Shown here one piece after another: positions 1 to 11,074 of a DNA stretch of 64,000 nt. A model generated the notes under the pieces. That model searched no databases, was not told the DNA's origin, and saw only the letters and a program-made list of their open reading frames with translations. The DNA comes from Albugo candida. Lineage: Eukaryota; Oomycota; Peronosporomycetes; Albuginales; Albuginaceae. Numbering within the stretch: the first letter of the stretch is position 1; each line of letters starts with the position of its first letter. The position numbers were made by a program, and so were the translations under genes. The stretch is taken from positions 89,007 through 153,006 of the forward strand of contig CAJNAR010000190.1 of assembly GCA_905220665.1 (NCBI GenBank), written 5' to 3'.

Positions 1-1311
1 TCTCAAAATCCGCTTGACGATCGCGCGAACGAAGCACTTATCGGTTATAAGAATCGTTTTGCTGGAAAAGTAACCTCTGTACGTGTTCTCTCCCCGAATC
101 CCAACGATCAAGAAGCCGGTCGACTAGAATCGACGATTAATAGTCCTTCCGCCGTCGACTTTTTGAAAACCTCTTCGAAGTCTACTCTCAAACGCCGTGA
201 GAGTGAACCTCCTACAGAAAGGCAATTCACTAATCTTTGGAGCCATTCAGCCTCACAAGAAAATCCGCATTTGGATTCTCTTTTGCAAGGTTTTCGTGGA
301 CACACTGCTGAACCTATCGTCTTCAGAGGTCATGATCCGAATCTGGGTTCAGAAAAAACACTTTTCACACCCACCGCAGTTTTGCATCCCGCACTTCAAA
401 ATGTGAAGAGAGAGTACACTCAGCATTATATAAATGACCAACAAAGAAGCGAGTTGGCCACGAAAGAATATACTGCGCATCATATACCTGGTCAGACCGG
501 TAACTTGAACAATCGCGTCGCTTCCAATAGTCAAGTTGATCCCATCAAACGAGTAAAGCACCCTATCGGGTATCTCAGCCATTCCCCTCACACTACACTA
601 GCCAGCATTCAAACCGCCTTCCTTGATACTCCTGACAGTGTCCTCCACACTACTTCCAGCTCGGTACCAACCCATCCATCCCTAGTTAGTGGTTCTCGTA
701 AAGAAAGCAATCCGGCTATCAATAGGTTGAGTCATGGCAGTTTCCGCAGCCAAGAGAGCAACGGGAAACAAAGTCATTCCCCATCCGATTCAATCACTCA
801 CGCGAAGCATTTGAGTGGAAGTGCTGGGCATAGTGTCAAGGCAACCTTTCATCATTCTTCACTCACTGGACATGGCGCAAGAAATCATATGGGAGAATCT
901 CATCCATCTCAGTCTTTTCGACATGATGTCAGGCATCCTCATTTCTCACCAAGCAATCAAGGTTCAATTTATGTCAAAGTAATCAACTCGAATACACTCC
1001 GTTCATTTCCCCCTACTAGGCCTGTTCCGAGAGTTGACTCGGCAGGATTGAATTCACTTCATACCACTACACACGTCCAAGAGATGGGCTCGTCACGCAC
1101 ATATCAAATTCCAACAATGGCACCCGGAGGAGAAATTGGCTCGACGACGTCAGCCACTCGTCCAAAAACTACAGGAAGGGCATTTTTAATGATGAACCAT
1201 CCCTCTTCTACGTCACGCTCATTCAAATCTCAACATGCAGAGCCGTCAAATGACCCTCTATCTCTTACTTTAGGTCCATACCAGCACGGAAATCCAAAGC
1301 GAAGGCTATAG
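1..1311 (+). CDS. His/Ser-rich candidate secreted protein, copy A (5' cut by window edge)
   Basis: Frame 1 is open from the first base to the TAG at 1309-1311 (436 residues). It matches the C-terminal part of the complete copy at 53092-54612, so the start and signal peptide lie outside the window. The protein is rich in His, Ser, Pro and Thr, with no predicted membrane segment and no family I recognise. Against copy B there are about 11 replacement and 7 silent differences. A 10-bp indel near 1051 and a 1-bp indel near 1136 change the frame for about 25 residues and then restore it. Maintenance of the shared C-terminus suggests both copies code for protein. Function unknown; candidate effector by context only. 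Confidence 0.6.
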   Translation, partial: SQNPLDDRANEALIGYKNRFAGKVTSVRVLSPNPNDQEAGRLESTINSPSAVDFLKTSSKSTLKRRESEPPTERQFTNLWSHSASQENPHLDSLLQGFRGHTAEPIVFRGHDPNLGSEKTLFTPTAVLHPALQNVKREYTQHYINDQQRSELATKEYTAHHIPGQTGNLNNRVASNSQVDPIKRVKHPIGYLSHSPHTTLASIQTAFLDTPDSVLHTTSSSVPTHPSLVSGSRKESNPAINRLSHGSFRSQESNGKQSHSPSDSITHAKHLSGSAGHSVKATFHHSSLTGHGARNHMGESHPSQSFRHDVRHPHFSPSNQGSIYVKVINSNTLRSFPPTRPVPRVDSAGLNSLHTTTHVQEMGSSRTYQIPTMAPGGEIGSTTSATRPKTTGRAFLMMNHPSSTSRSFKSQHAEPSNDPLSLTLGPYQHGNPKRRL

Positions 1312-4300
1312 ATGCAACGAACACGACACTCCGAATCATATTCAACTCTTCCGGCAGAGAGCGCGAGTGGCAAGCAGGATACCGACGTCACCATTACCAA
1401 TAGCTGAAAGATACACAAGTAGACCGAATAAGAATCTGTTTACGGGAATAATATGATCTGTTTGCTTTCGAACAAATTGCCGATTACGATGTTAGTAGGG
1501 AAACTATGCTATTTACTTGCTACTGCTCACCAAATGATTGAGTGAAGCCGTCTGTCACGATTACTTTTACGATAGTACCTGCTCCGCATTTAGGGCTGTA
1601 CCTAGTATTAAATCCCTTGTAAATCATCTGCCATTGATGGCTTCGCACATTCCAATGCCTACCGTCCTTGCAGTTGCAACTGTACTGTATACTCCTTGAT
1701 TCTGGTCTTACATTGCCCGATATAAATGCAGCTATTACCGCATGGTCGCAGTAGTTTAGACAGCATTGGTCTTGGTATCCGGCATTATGATTTATCACAA
1801 TTGTTTTCTCTGGCCAAAGTACTTTCAGACAACAGCCAGCTTAAGAGATCTGAGAGAGTAGTAAAACTTCTACTGCAGATCCAAGTGCCGCATATCAGCC
1901 AAATCGTTTGTGTAGATGAATTCTCCTACATGGATAAAAGCATTTAAGAGATCGACTCTCAAATGTGGTAGATTACACAAAGTATTTGTGGTTTGGAATG
2001 AAACGCTAATCAATCCGGAAATAATTGCTTCATCCATCGACACTGCAAAGTAACTCTGCATACCGTGACTTGTGCTCACTCATAGGCCATTTTGCAAGCT
2101 TTAAGCCGAACGACTTGTATTTCACGAATCGTACCATGTGAGACGGAACAAAAATTGGCTTTGTCGTTCCGGTCCAGCGTAAAACAAGCATTACGTCTTG
2201 TGATCCAGATTTACATGAATACTTTCTAGTTCTTTTATAGAAAATTCATGTATGCATTCCTTGTAGGGATTATTGTTAGAAGCCCTTCAATCAAAAGCAT
2301 GATCACCAAGGATGCTGTACCACGATGATTTTGGATAGTGAACAAGACTTCTAGTCAAGCGCTGTCGCAGCAGCAACAAGACGAAAAGATTCGAGCGCTG
2401 GAGCAGTCATATGCAGTGAATTCTGACGCCATATCACCCCCTTATGAATCGCTCATCGCTATTGAGGCTTTTGATGGATAAAAATTGTATTCTTTTCTGT
2501 GCATTCTCTCCGCGGTACTGGCGTTGTTGACAAAAAAATGTTCTGTTTTTAATCCCGTAAACGACGTTTGCATTTGACCCAGAGAATGAAAATGTTCCAC
2601 TTTGATCTTTCTAGCTCCTCAACACATTAGCGGCTACCAACCTACATGCACATATCAAATCACATGATTTCTGAACAACTAGTAGGGAACTTCAAATGAG
2701 AGTAAGGAATCTTATCTAGAGGCGCAATACTAGAGATTCTGAGACCACCCTATATGTGAGATCTTATAGAACTCAGAACAAAACTTATCATTTGCTGTTC
2801 AACTGAACATAAACTAAAATTGTCTATCTAGATACATGATCTTGAAATTGACGAACTATACCACTAGTTCTGTCGTGAGATCATGAGACCGGACTACATA
2901 AATGTTTCTTGCTGTTCCATTATGATGCATATATGACTAGTACAGTCACGTATGCTTGCTTATGCATCCGTTTATCCCTTACTCGTTTCGTTCAAGTGCG
3001 AAGAATTAAACTCACAGCTTCTCCAGAGATATGACCTTGCTCGAGCACAAAGCGACGATCGACGCGCCGCACTACCTGTAAATTGAGATATTTTTCAGGT
3101 GAAGCAGTATTTTGAGAAGGTAGATGTCGCTCCTGGGCGAGTGGATATTTGCATACCACAAGTACATACGATCTGAGAAGTATATGTATATCATTTTTTG
3201 CGAATGATAAGGTCAGTAAATTCTAGACAAAAACGTACCATGTGTACGTAAAGTAATCATACCCTCACTTTGTGTTTGCTGTAATTACTGGATCCAATAT
3301 CTGAGTAATGGGCCACTGATTTGAATTCCGGGTTTAGGACATCATTGCAAGCAAGGAGCAGTAGTACTCTTTGGCTTTTCATATTCTTCCATATGTTGAC
3401 ATATTGATTGAGAATTATCCTTTCCCACAGCTACCCCTTCTCTTTCTTGTGTATCAACTGTTTCTAGCAAAAGTGTAGGCCCAACATGACTCAGAGAGTA
3501 CCAGCGATATGTTCGCGTATCGTGGTCATAAGTATCGTGCATCCTCTCTTCTGGTCACATAAAACAATCCTATTGACAACGAAACGCTTCTATGTGAGTG
3601 GTAGCAAACACCTCGGTGCATTAAAGCGCGTACCACAGACTTGGGCCTGGCTACCCTGCTGTGCGTTAGGTAACACTATTCATATTCGCTAGCATCAGAT
3701 TTCAGAAAATGCACATGAAAAGGGTTTGCTCTGATTTAATTGACGCCTCACGAGATGGTGAGGTTTAAGAGTACACCAGTTATCACCGAGTTGACGTTTT
3801 GCACGCAAGACTCTGTGTACATCTGTATAGATAGAACTAATTCCGCGCGAGTGGCTAATTCGAAGATGGAGCATATCCAAGTTTCGCTATCGATAGCTGC
3901 AGAAGCAGTTCACTTCTTAACAACAAGCTCGGATGCAGCACATGCGTATCGATCATACTGTACAAGGGGCAACAAATATTGCTAATCACACGACACTTAT
4001 AATAGCGATATGCATGTTTTGTAATTCATTCAAAGAAAATTCTATCGGGGCTGAGTAGTCGTCATAGCCAAAGTAAGCACCGTCCTGAGCTAGATTTGTA
4101 TAAGTCTGGGTTTCCTCCCAATGCACAGATCGACGCCCTAAAAGCATGGTGAGTGAGCCACGCAACTTTACTTTACTCGGACTCGAACATCGAGATCAAA
4201 ACTGAAGATTCGAAGAACATGTGGTTGTTTGAGCAATATAATTTACTTATTGTAAGGCGTAAAAATTAGCTAGAAGACGAGGTTGAAGGTCGCGAGATAA

Positions 4301-5499
4301 CCTACCGGACGCTTCAAGTTGGAATTTTGAGACCTATAAAACCTGACCTAAGAAGCCATGGTGAAGCTACAAGCTTCATAATAATTTCCAAAATTATGTC
4401 AACACTTTGGCGAATTCCGTAACTTTTGTTAGGAGAAAGCTAAGGTAGAGTTTTCAAGGCCAACACTGATGTTGAGGCACGGGCGTATATGGGAGTGAAA
4501 GAGGAAGATGAAAAGAACCGAAACTGAACATTGACAAACGTTGCCACACCTAGGCATGACAGAAGTCAAGATGATGGGTGATAACGAATGAAGCGAGCCG
4601 CTAGGCTTGCATAATGTGTTTGCAAAGCCTTTCCTTGACTTAAGCCTGCCCGCAGGTTCTGTCATACTAAATTTAGATAACGCAAAACTTCGAGACTGAT
4701 AAATTAAAAAAAACATATTGGGTGCAGAATTTATGATATTGGGCGTCTATTTCTGCATGCTTGAGTAAATAATGTAATTAGAATCTGTTATATCAAATAG
4801 TAGAGTGACGAGTAGAATTTATCAAAATTACTGATCTCGGAAAGCACCATGTCTGGTTGCTACTATTGTACCAATCCTTTGCTCATCACTCGATCTTTAC
4901 GTTGCAGATTGGCTGAACATTACAAAGTCATGACATTGCGATGCAACGTATAAAGTATTCTATAATTTATTTCTCAATTTTACACGCAACCGGGTGCCTT
5001 ATAATGATCAGATTATGCCCATTCCTTCAAATCAATCGTAGAATCTCTATAAGATGGAAGTGTACCGTTGGGTTATGTTTCGGTGAAATTTTGTAAAGCC
5101 TTGACCATGCATAAAAAATTGCTCTTTTCGCTCACTACCATTGCAAAGCGGAACGATGAGTACGGGAATGAAGATCAATGGTCTTGTACTCGAATCGTGG
5201 ATTGCAGAGAAAGACAAAATCACGAAGAAGCTGGCGTCTTCAAAGCTCTGGGCTGCAGTGTGATGATCATGACAACGCTTTTGGTTCTTGTACAGATAAA
5301 TCTTAAGAAACGATCGAAGCACTGCTTTCTCAGCTCAAAATCTACTCGGACCTATCACAATGTTGCGAGAAACCTGAAAAAGTATATCTGTACGTCATCA
5401 TCATATGTTGACCGCCATGATTGATCGTAAATTATGAAGGGGGTGATCCACTAGATTAATTAGCTACAGCTTTTTCCAGGAATCTAATTTTGGTGTGCA
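1312..5499. other. No intact gene; decayed coding fragments in block A
   Basis: No ORF here has convincing protein features. Short plus-strand stretches still read like old protein, for example about 1534-1690, 1786-1947 and 2330-2481; the last encodes a Gln-rich helical piece followed by a stop. Frames differ between blocks A and B: one extra base near 1695 breaks a frame that is open in block B at 54840-55055. The ORFs shared by both blocks between 3300 and 5420 reflect high identity rather than selection. I see no transposon ends. Confidence 0.4.
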
Positions 5500-6700
5500 A
5501 TAAGCGTTAGATGATAACAAGGAATAGGTGCTTTCGATGACGCAGACAAACGCTCTTCACATGCGAGAAGCATTTGTTAAAACTTGGCAACGCTATCAGG
5601 TTCTTGAACAATTCTATCAGGCGTGGACGAGAGGAACGGATTCGAACCGCGTCTGTATTTGCCTATTCCTTTGATAAGCGCAACCACTTCTGACCAATTT
5701 GAAATGTTTTCATCCGAGAAACGTGCATTCAAAAACGAGTTTCTTTGCATTTATAGAGTGATTGGATTGTTCCAGAAAATGATTAGTACGTCATTTCTCC
5801 GCAGCATTGCTCAGCAATTTCTGATATGGAGAAAGCATTACGGCATTATTTGGAGTGTGTCAACGCACCTATGTGATATCGCAGAATCCTGTCTATCTCT
5901 GACAGAAATAGTCGCAGTAATGTATTACGTGTGAATCCACCGAGCTGATCCTGCTCACTCTAATGGGTTCGCTGCAGGCTTGTGTCTGGTGGACGACTAT
6001 GACATACAAAGAGAAAATTTAGTGTTCTCAGGATCACATGAGCATGGATGGTCGCAACAACGTTCATGGGAAATATATTTGGACTTCCCTTAAGATACTA
6101 TAAAGCATCAATGGACTTCTTGTCGACCAACTTGACCTCGCCCTCCGTGCGCAATCCCGCCGGATTCTCATTATCTCGTCTTCTTTCATACGGATACCAC
6201 GCAATGGCGATCGAAGTTGTAGGTGATACCGGTCTTTGGGTCAAGAAGGTTAATGCGATGCAGCTCATTCAAGCTTTCGGTACGGAGTCGGACTACTCAA
6301 TAGGACTACTCAACCATTGATTTCCGTACCTATATCAACTTACTTTTGTCATCGGTTACCTTGACTTTGAGCTTAATGTACCGCCCACAACGCCTGTCGA
6401 TGAAAAGGTACAAGCATACAAAGCAAAACATGTTGAACGCTTGACAAATTAGATGATTATTCAGGCTTTTTCTTGTGTGAATGACGATCAGCGTACAGTA
6501 AAAGCGATGCAAAAAGAGCACGCATCAATTCAATTGAGCGATTTACAACTACGGACTCGTCACCAAAGAGTTCGGAGCAAAATAGAGTCGATCAAGTTTC
6601 TATTGATGAAGAGGATACTTACAGCACAAAATGGAGTGCCGAAAGAATACGGTATAGAATTCACCATTGTCAATTTTGTCTGACGATGATTTTCAAGCTC
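5500..6700 (+). pseudogene. Decayed gene fragments, unknown family
   Basis: Plus-strand translation gives protein-like pieces broken by stops and frame changes. The best is about 6358-6683, which reads through a single in-frame TAG near 6451 and gives a basic, probably helical segment rich in Gln, Arg and Lys. Another piece lies around 5941-6090. The same breaks occur in block B, so decay preceded the duplication; block B has an additional stop near 59925. I do not recognise the family. It may be part of the same ancestral gene as the 7256-8166 fragment downstream. Confidence 0.4.
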
Positions 6701-7255
6701 GAAACTTTCGGAATTGAATTTTTAAAGAGACTAGCAAAAATAACTGTGATGGTCACCAGAATCTTTTTGCTGTTCCCTACCACTTGAAGAGCCTTTCTTG
6801 GGAATTTATCCAGGGGCAGGTAGCACCATGCTCCAATACGAGCGCCAAAATAAAAGAATTTACCCAGACGACTCGCAAGCAAATGAATTTTCTGTTCAAA
6901 TCAAATTTGATCGAGGACACCACTAATCGAAAATGGAGTAGACTTTTCTGTTTGGTTCATTTACGTATGTCAATAGAAGCAAAGGAGATATTTCTGTAGT
7001 TTGAGGGTCTTTTATCCAATTCCTTCCTCCACACAATTCGCATTGCTGTAGAATACAGCGCATCGAGCTCGTCTTCATGTATCGAAGCATAATCAAATGA
7101 GGGCAAATCGGTCACCGATCGCCGATCGCACCAATTTACGCCCGATCTTCTACGTCGTAGAAGTGTGCGTAGCCTGCTTTCAAGAATCGTATCCTATCCC
7201 ATTCACTGAAAGATACGAACGCGCGGCTCCGTAAGCGTCACTATTAGATCTGATC

Positions 7256-8166
7256 TGTGAGAAGATTCTCACCTCATCTCAAACATCTGTTTTTGTCGCA
7301 TTTATGAGCTCGATATTGATCAACTATATGCCTACAAAACTAAGAAATTCGAGTTCGGTCAAGCCTTATGGACAGAGATGCCAAACAGAATGCGTTTCAA
7401 CATGGCTTCGAATCTCTGCACGTACACTGGTCCGCGTGATAAAGAACACAATCCACGACTAAGGAGTGATAGTTTATCGCTACTCGCATATGAATCATTT
7501 CTCAATCGGAACGGTCTAAATGGTCCAGCCGAGCATGTCATGACGTCGACATGGCCGATAGTGCCAGCTCCAGTATTGCATCTTAAAGAGCAAGACCGAA
7601 TCATTTGCACCGTCCGATTTCGCTGATGAAAAGAGTGGGTCAAGTATTTCGGCACGATGTTGACATGTTTTTACCCATTGCTTAGGGCTCCTTGGACGGA
7701 AACGCTTCTTCACGAAAAGGTAATACGAAAACGGCTTGATCTCTAAGAGCCTGCGGAAGTTTCCGCCATCTTTTCATTACCGCCCGAAGACCCATATGCG
7801 TCACTAGACAAAGTGTATGAGGTCGCCCATGCAGTACAAGTCGGCTTTCAGCGCACTCGCTGAGACAAAAAGGACGAAGAAGCCGAGGCTGCGTACTTGA
7901 AACCACAGACATGCTCATGGCGTGAAGCTTCTACGCGAGGAATTCGTCAGTGTACGATCGCACGTGCTGTGAATGGTGTTCATCACACTGCTATCAAGAT
8001 CCAAGCTGAGATGGATTGTGCTGGTCAGGATGTACTCTGCATCCCTGGAAGTCAATTGATACAATCGACGTGTGCTGGAAAAGAGAAGTCCAATCGCCTT
8101 CCGTCCTACCTGAAGCTCACTTGGGGTGGAAGGCACGTTGTTATGTTCACGGTGATGTCGTTAGCA
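7256..8166 (+). pseudogene. Pseudogene with about 300 codons in one frame and four in-frame stops
   Basis: A single plus frame reads as continuous protein from about 7256 to 8166, interrupted only by TGA codons at 7624 and 7627, a TAA near 7733 and a TGA near 7861. The pieces between the stops (Trp, Pro and Leu-rich before 7735, Ala/Asp/Tyr-rich from 7736 to 7860, then Cys and Gly-containing) have ordinary globular composition. A coding-like stretch continues in a shifted frame to about 8318. The same stops occur in block B at 60535-61445, so the gene died before the duplication. Family not recognised; no motif assigns a function. Confidence 0.55.
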
Positions 8167-8589
8167 ATTTCTAATTTGACTTTGACATTTTGTGACCTAT
8201 TAAGATCGCTCCATCAAACGTCTACTCCATGGTCCTTAATGAAGGTGGTATAGCTACGAATGCCAATGTAAAGAGCGAAGAGATTGCTCACGCAAATCTC
8301 ATTCGTAAAAATCATTGAAAACAATAGCAAGCAGGCATATTTTTCTTGATTTTTCTCTCATGTCCGCTTGCTGGTAGGCTCTCAGTGCGTCTCTGCATGC
8401 GAAACAAGGAAACAATAACAGCGCAGTGACGTCTACCCCCTCTTCATCCGAGAAAGATAATTACCCCTGCAATAATTGAAATAGTATTGCGAATGAGAAG
8501 CGGTATTATGAAAACCTCATTTGTTTGCACGACACCAGACAAATACGAGTTCATTCAAACGGGATTATGATCGAGTTGCTACAGAACCA

Positions 8590-9230
8590 AAAATAAAAGT
8601 CGACGAGAAAGAGGTTTAAGTGATTGAAATCTACGAATTGGTTGCGGTCCAAGCCCAAGGTTGTGGGGGATGCCGAAAGTATGCGCACATGGCGGACGCT
8701 ATCGAATCGGGTCATTCTAGAAATGGAACACAGCGAGTTGAAAACATATCAAAAAATCGAGGAATATTGGCTTAAGTTTATCCAGTGAAGGACGAAAGTG
8801 AATCGATTGAAGCAGCAACTGCATGCGAAGGAACAGCAGAAGGTTTACATTTGATCGATTTTTAACAACTCAAATTCAAGAATCAAATTTCGAGTGAGAA
8901 GATCAAAAATCGTACTGAAGAACTTACAAGATCAAGAAAGAAAACCACGTCAACAGTGAAAGTTCTTACACACGTGTAAGAAAAGCTTTATTTTGTGCTT
9001 GCAGAGAATCAAAAATTCAAGGAGCTTGTACAACTTGATGACATGGTCAGAGAAAATCGAGAAATCCTTGCCAGATCACAGCAAGAACGGGAATCGAATC
9101 GACATCATTTAAATCATCTAAGGAAGCAGATGTTGCTCCGAATTCGGATGCCTTGATTCAAGACCTCAATCGGAGACAAGTTGAGCATAAAGAGCTTGAA
9201 AATCGACTCTGACGTCTTGCGTTCCTAAAG
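8590..9230 (+). pseudogene. Decayed coiled-coil protein gene
   Basis: Translated pieces in shifting plus frames are rich in Lys, Glu, Gln, Arg and Leu with heptad-like spacing, clearest at about 9000-9150. Stops and frameshifts break them. The block B counterpart is 61869-62509, and a much more diverged counterpart lies at about 36157-36660. The family cannot be named from the sequence. The piece is useful as a marker that ties the three duplicated segments together. Confidence 0.45.
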
Positions 9231-9838
9231 CAGATATGAACACCTACGAATCCCAGTACCTATAAGAAGGTATGAGAATTGCCGCGAGGCATGCATTGTT
9301 TATCGAAGCGCACTTGGTCCCTTCTCTGTAGGCAAAACAGGGGGGGGGGTTGGAGAGGCATATTTTTTATTTTTCGACAAAGCACCAAGCATTATAATTT
9401 GGAGGTTCAATTACTTGTATCCCTACAAACGAGATTGTGTGAGATCAATGGAGTTTTTTTATATGGTATGAGACCATTTGCACTGCCAGATAACTATTTC
9501 CAAATAGACACGTTGCGTCTGCGTCTTGGAGGCGCAGGAGTGATCAGTAGATAGGTGGCTAATTGCCCCTGATGTCAGAGATGCCTGATACTATAAAATG
9601 CTACTGATAAGCTCTGAGAAACATGCCGTCCGCTATCCACTATGATAACATTTGGAAGTTTCGGAATATTTGTACCAAACAACAATTTGTTGGCTCAGAA
9701 TCATAAAGAGAGGAATGTAAATACAATGACAAAGCTTTTTGCGTAATTTTTTTGATTCTCGGCACAAAATTAGAAAAACACGCAACCAAATGCTCACAAG
9801 CCGATGCTGAGCACTCCTATACTTTCTTTCTTGGAAAG
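9231..9838. other. Intergenic sequence with a run of ten G
   Basis: No gene recognised. A homopolymer of ten G lies at 9340-9349 and has the same length in block B (62619-62628). Substitution density between the blocks rises here compared with the region around 4-5 kb. Confidence 0.4.
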
Positions 9839-10294
9839 TTAAACGCCAACTTCATCGTCATTTCCTTCTTCTGTAACCACTGCCGTCATCAAATCCATGA
9901 TCCGATCGCGAAGCATTCGCCGGTCTCCTCTGGCGTCATTGACAACAGCTTGTGCACGGGACAACGTCAACGTATTGGGACTTTTTTGTGATACAGCACG
10001 GATGATATTTTTTGAGACGGTGGCAGTGTCTAGGTTGGGACTATTCGCAATCACATCTTCAATGCTTTGTTCGAAATGAAACTTGTCGCTCTGAGTAGCT
10101 AAAATGTTGCTTTGTACGACACCAATATTGTTACCGACCACGGCATTGTTTTTGTTTATCACCGCTGTAGAATGTCCAAGAATGTCATCTATTCCACCAC
10201 GTAGTCGTGCAGCTGTACGATGAGTTTCTTCTTCACATTGTACCGGAATGGTTGCGTAGATTGTAGCGACGATCGAGATGGTAATGATTTGCAT
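9839..10294 (-). CDS. 151-residue small secreted protein, effector candidate, copy A
   Basis: A single-exon minus-strand ORF whose N-terminus has the form of a signal peptide: hydrophobic residues 2-18, then Cys20 and an acidic stretch. A degenerate RxLR-like stretch (ARLR) lies at 29-32, about ten residues after the likely cleavage site; the first Arg of a canonical motif is missing. The rest is a small soluble domain with a repeated Asn/Val-rich segment around 45-60 and an acidic C-terminus. An initiator-like element lies just upstream at 10310-10324, which supports this start. The block B copy (63117-63572) differs at nine bases, all in codons whose residue changes. No family recognised; the effector role is inference. 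Confidence 0.75.
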   Translation of the reverse strand: MQIITISIVATIYATIPVQCEEETHRTAARLRGGIDDILGHSTAVINKNNAVVGNNIGVVQSNILATQSDKFHFEQSIEDVIANSPNLDTATVSKNIIRAVSQKSPNTLTLSRAQAVVNDARGDRRMLRDRIMDLMTAVVTEEGNDDEVGV

Positions 10295-10309
10295 TGTGGA
10301 GATTCAATC

Positions 10310-10324
10310 AAATTCTAAATTGAG
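10310..10324 (-). promoter_or_regulatory. Oomycete INR-like core promoter
   Basis: On the minus strand this reads CTCAATTTAGAATTT, about 13 of 15 matches to the published oomycete initiator consensus (CTCATTYYNCAWTTT). It ends about 15 bases before the ATG of the 151-residue protein. The equivalent element in block B (63588-63602) keeps the match. This would give a very short 5' leader. Confidence 0.4.
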
Positions 10325-10390
10325 TTCATCGTAGTCGTTGAGATTATATGGGGCGCTTTCGAGTCTCTATCTATGCGAGAAATTGCCAGC

Positions 10391-10678
10391 ATGATTCGAA
10401 GAAAGTTCAAGATAATTCTGATTCTAATCCTATCTGGATTCTTCGAGTCAATTGTCTTAAAAAAAGGTGCAGGTTATATGTATCTGAATCACGACAACGA
10501 TATTATAGATCGAAAGCTACTTACTGTAGTTTGTCTATCCACGTTCGATACATTGGGAATAATCGGTAATCTGAAATTCATCTCCAGATGTCTAAGAGTG
10601 AGACATTTGTTTCTAATGGATATTAGGTCGCAGGTAACTTTATTGTGGTTCAGAAGAAGACGGCCAAAACCAACTTAG
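10391..10678 (+). CDS. 95-residue ORF with an N-terminal hydrophobic segment, copy A
   Basis: The ORF from the ATG at 10391 is colinear and indel-free between blocks A and B (B: 63668-63955). A 1-bp indel upstream means longer N-terminal extensions are not shared, so I chose this start. Residues 7-18 are strongly hydrophobic after a basic start (signal peptide or anchor), and the C-terminus is Arg/Lys-rich. The copies differ by about eight replacement and two silent codons. It is divergent from the 151-residue gene, with about 96 bases between the two ATGs. No family recognised; it may be a real small secreted protein or a chance ORF. Confidence 0.35.
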   Translation: MIRRKFKIILILILSGFFESIVLKKGAGYMYLNHDNDIIDRKLLTVVCLSTFDTLGIIGNLKFISRCLRVRHLFLMDIRSQVTLLWFRRRRPKPT

Positions 10679-11074
10679 GACAAATACAGACTCCGATGAT
10701 ATTCACGAGCGCTGCGATCTGGTCGCTGCAAATGATCTCGTCTGGGACATGAAGATCCAGCATCATATAATCTTAGCAGCAGACCTGAAGAAGAATAGAC
10801 AGGCAATACCGAAACATGAAGACTAGCTATCTAGCTAGACATAAGTACTAACAGCGATTTTACAATATACACCTTCATTGCAAGTAGTAGTCGTGGCCAG
10901 TCGACTGGCCCAACAGACTCGTGAAAATTATAAAGGAATTGTCTTCTCTTAGCATGCTACTTACAATGTATCGTTCCACAAGCAACCTGAATTTACGAGT
11001 GCATCTACAATCTCTTTATTTTAGATACATCAACAGCGCATACACGAAACTACACTTGCTACTGGATGTCTATA
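10679..11074. other. Intergenic, nothing recognised
   Basis: Sequence between the 95-residue ORF and the 3' end of PG1. Block A homology to block B runs to at least 10723, where the window ends on the other copy. No gene or repeat recognised. Confidence 0.4.

Larger units (their letters stand above)
1..10723. repeat. Block A of a recent large duplication (partner 53311-64000)
   Basis: The first bases of the window recur from 53311 and the match runs collinearly to the last base of the window, which pairs with about 10723. The offset drifts from 53310 to about 53278 because of small indels, including a 25-bp stretch near 4100 that block B lacks. Identity is very high but uneven: about 3790-5215 shows no substitution by eye, while 1312-2500 and 9550-10700 show roughly 2-3 per cent. 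Both copies are cut by window edges, so the unit may be longer. It could be a genuine tandem segmental duplication or two haplotypes placed in series by the assembler. Confidence 0.95.

Noticed and set aside
4429..5424. ORFs conserved between blocks A and B (for example 4429-4716, 5068-5424)
   Set aside because: Conservation follows from near-identity of the blocks. They overlap on both strands and have no protein features.
9340..9349. Run of ten G as an assembly error or regulatory G-tract
   Set aside because: The same length in both blocks argues against a random error, but nothing supports a function.
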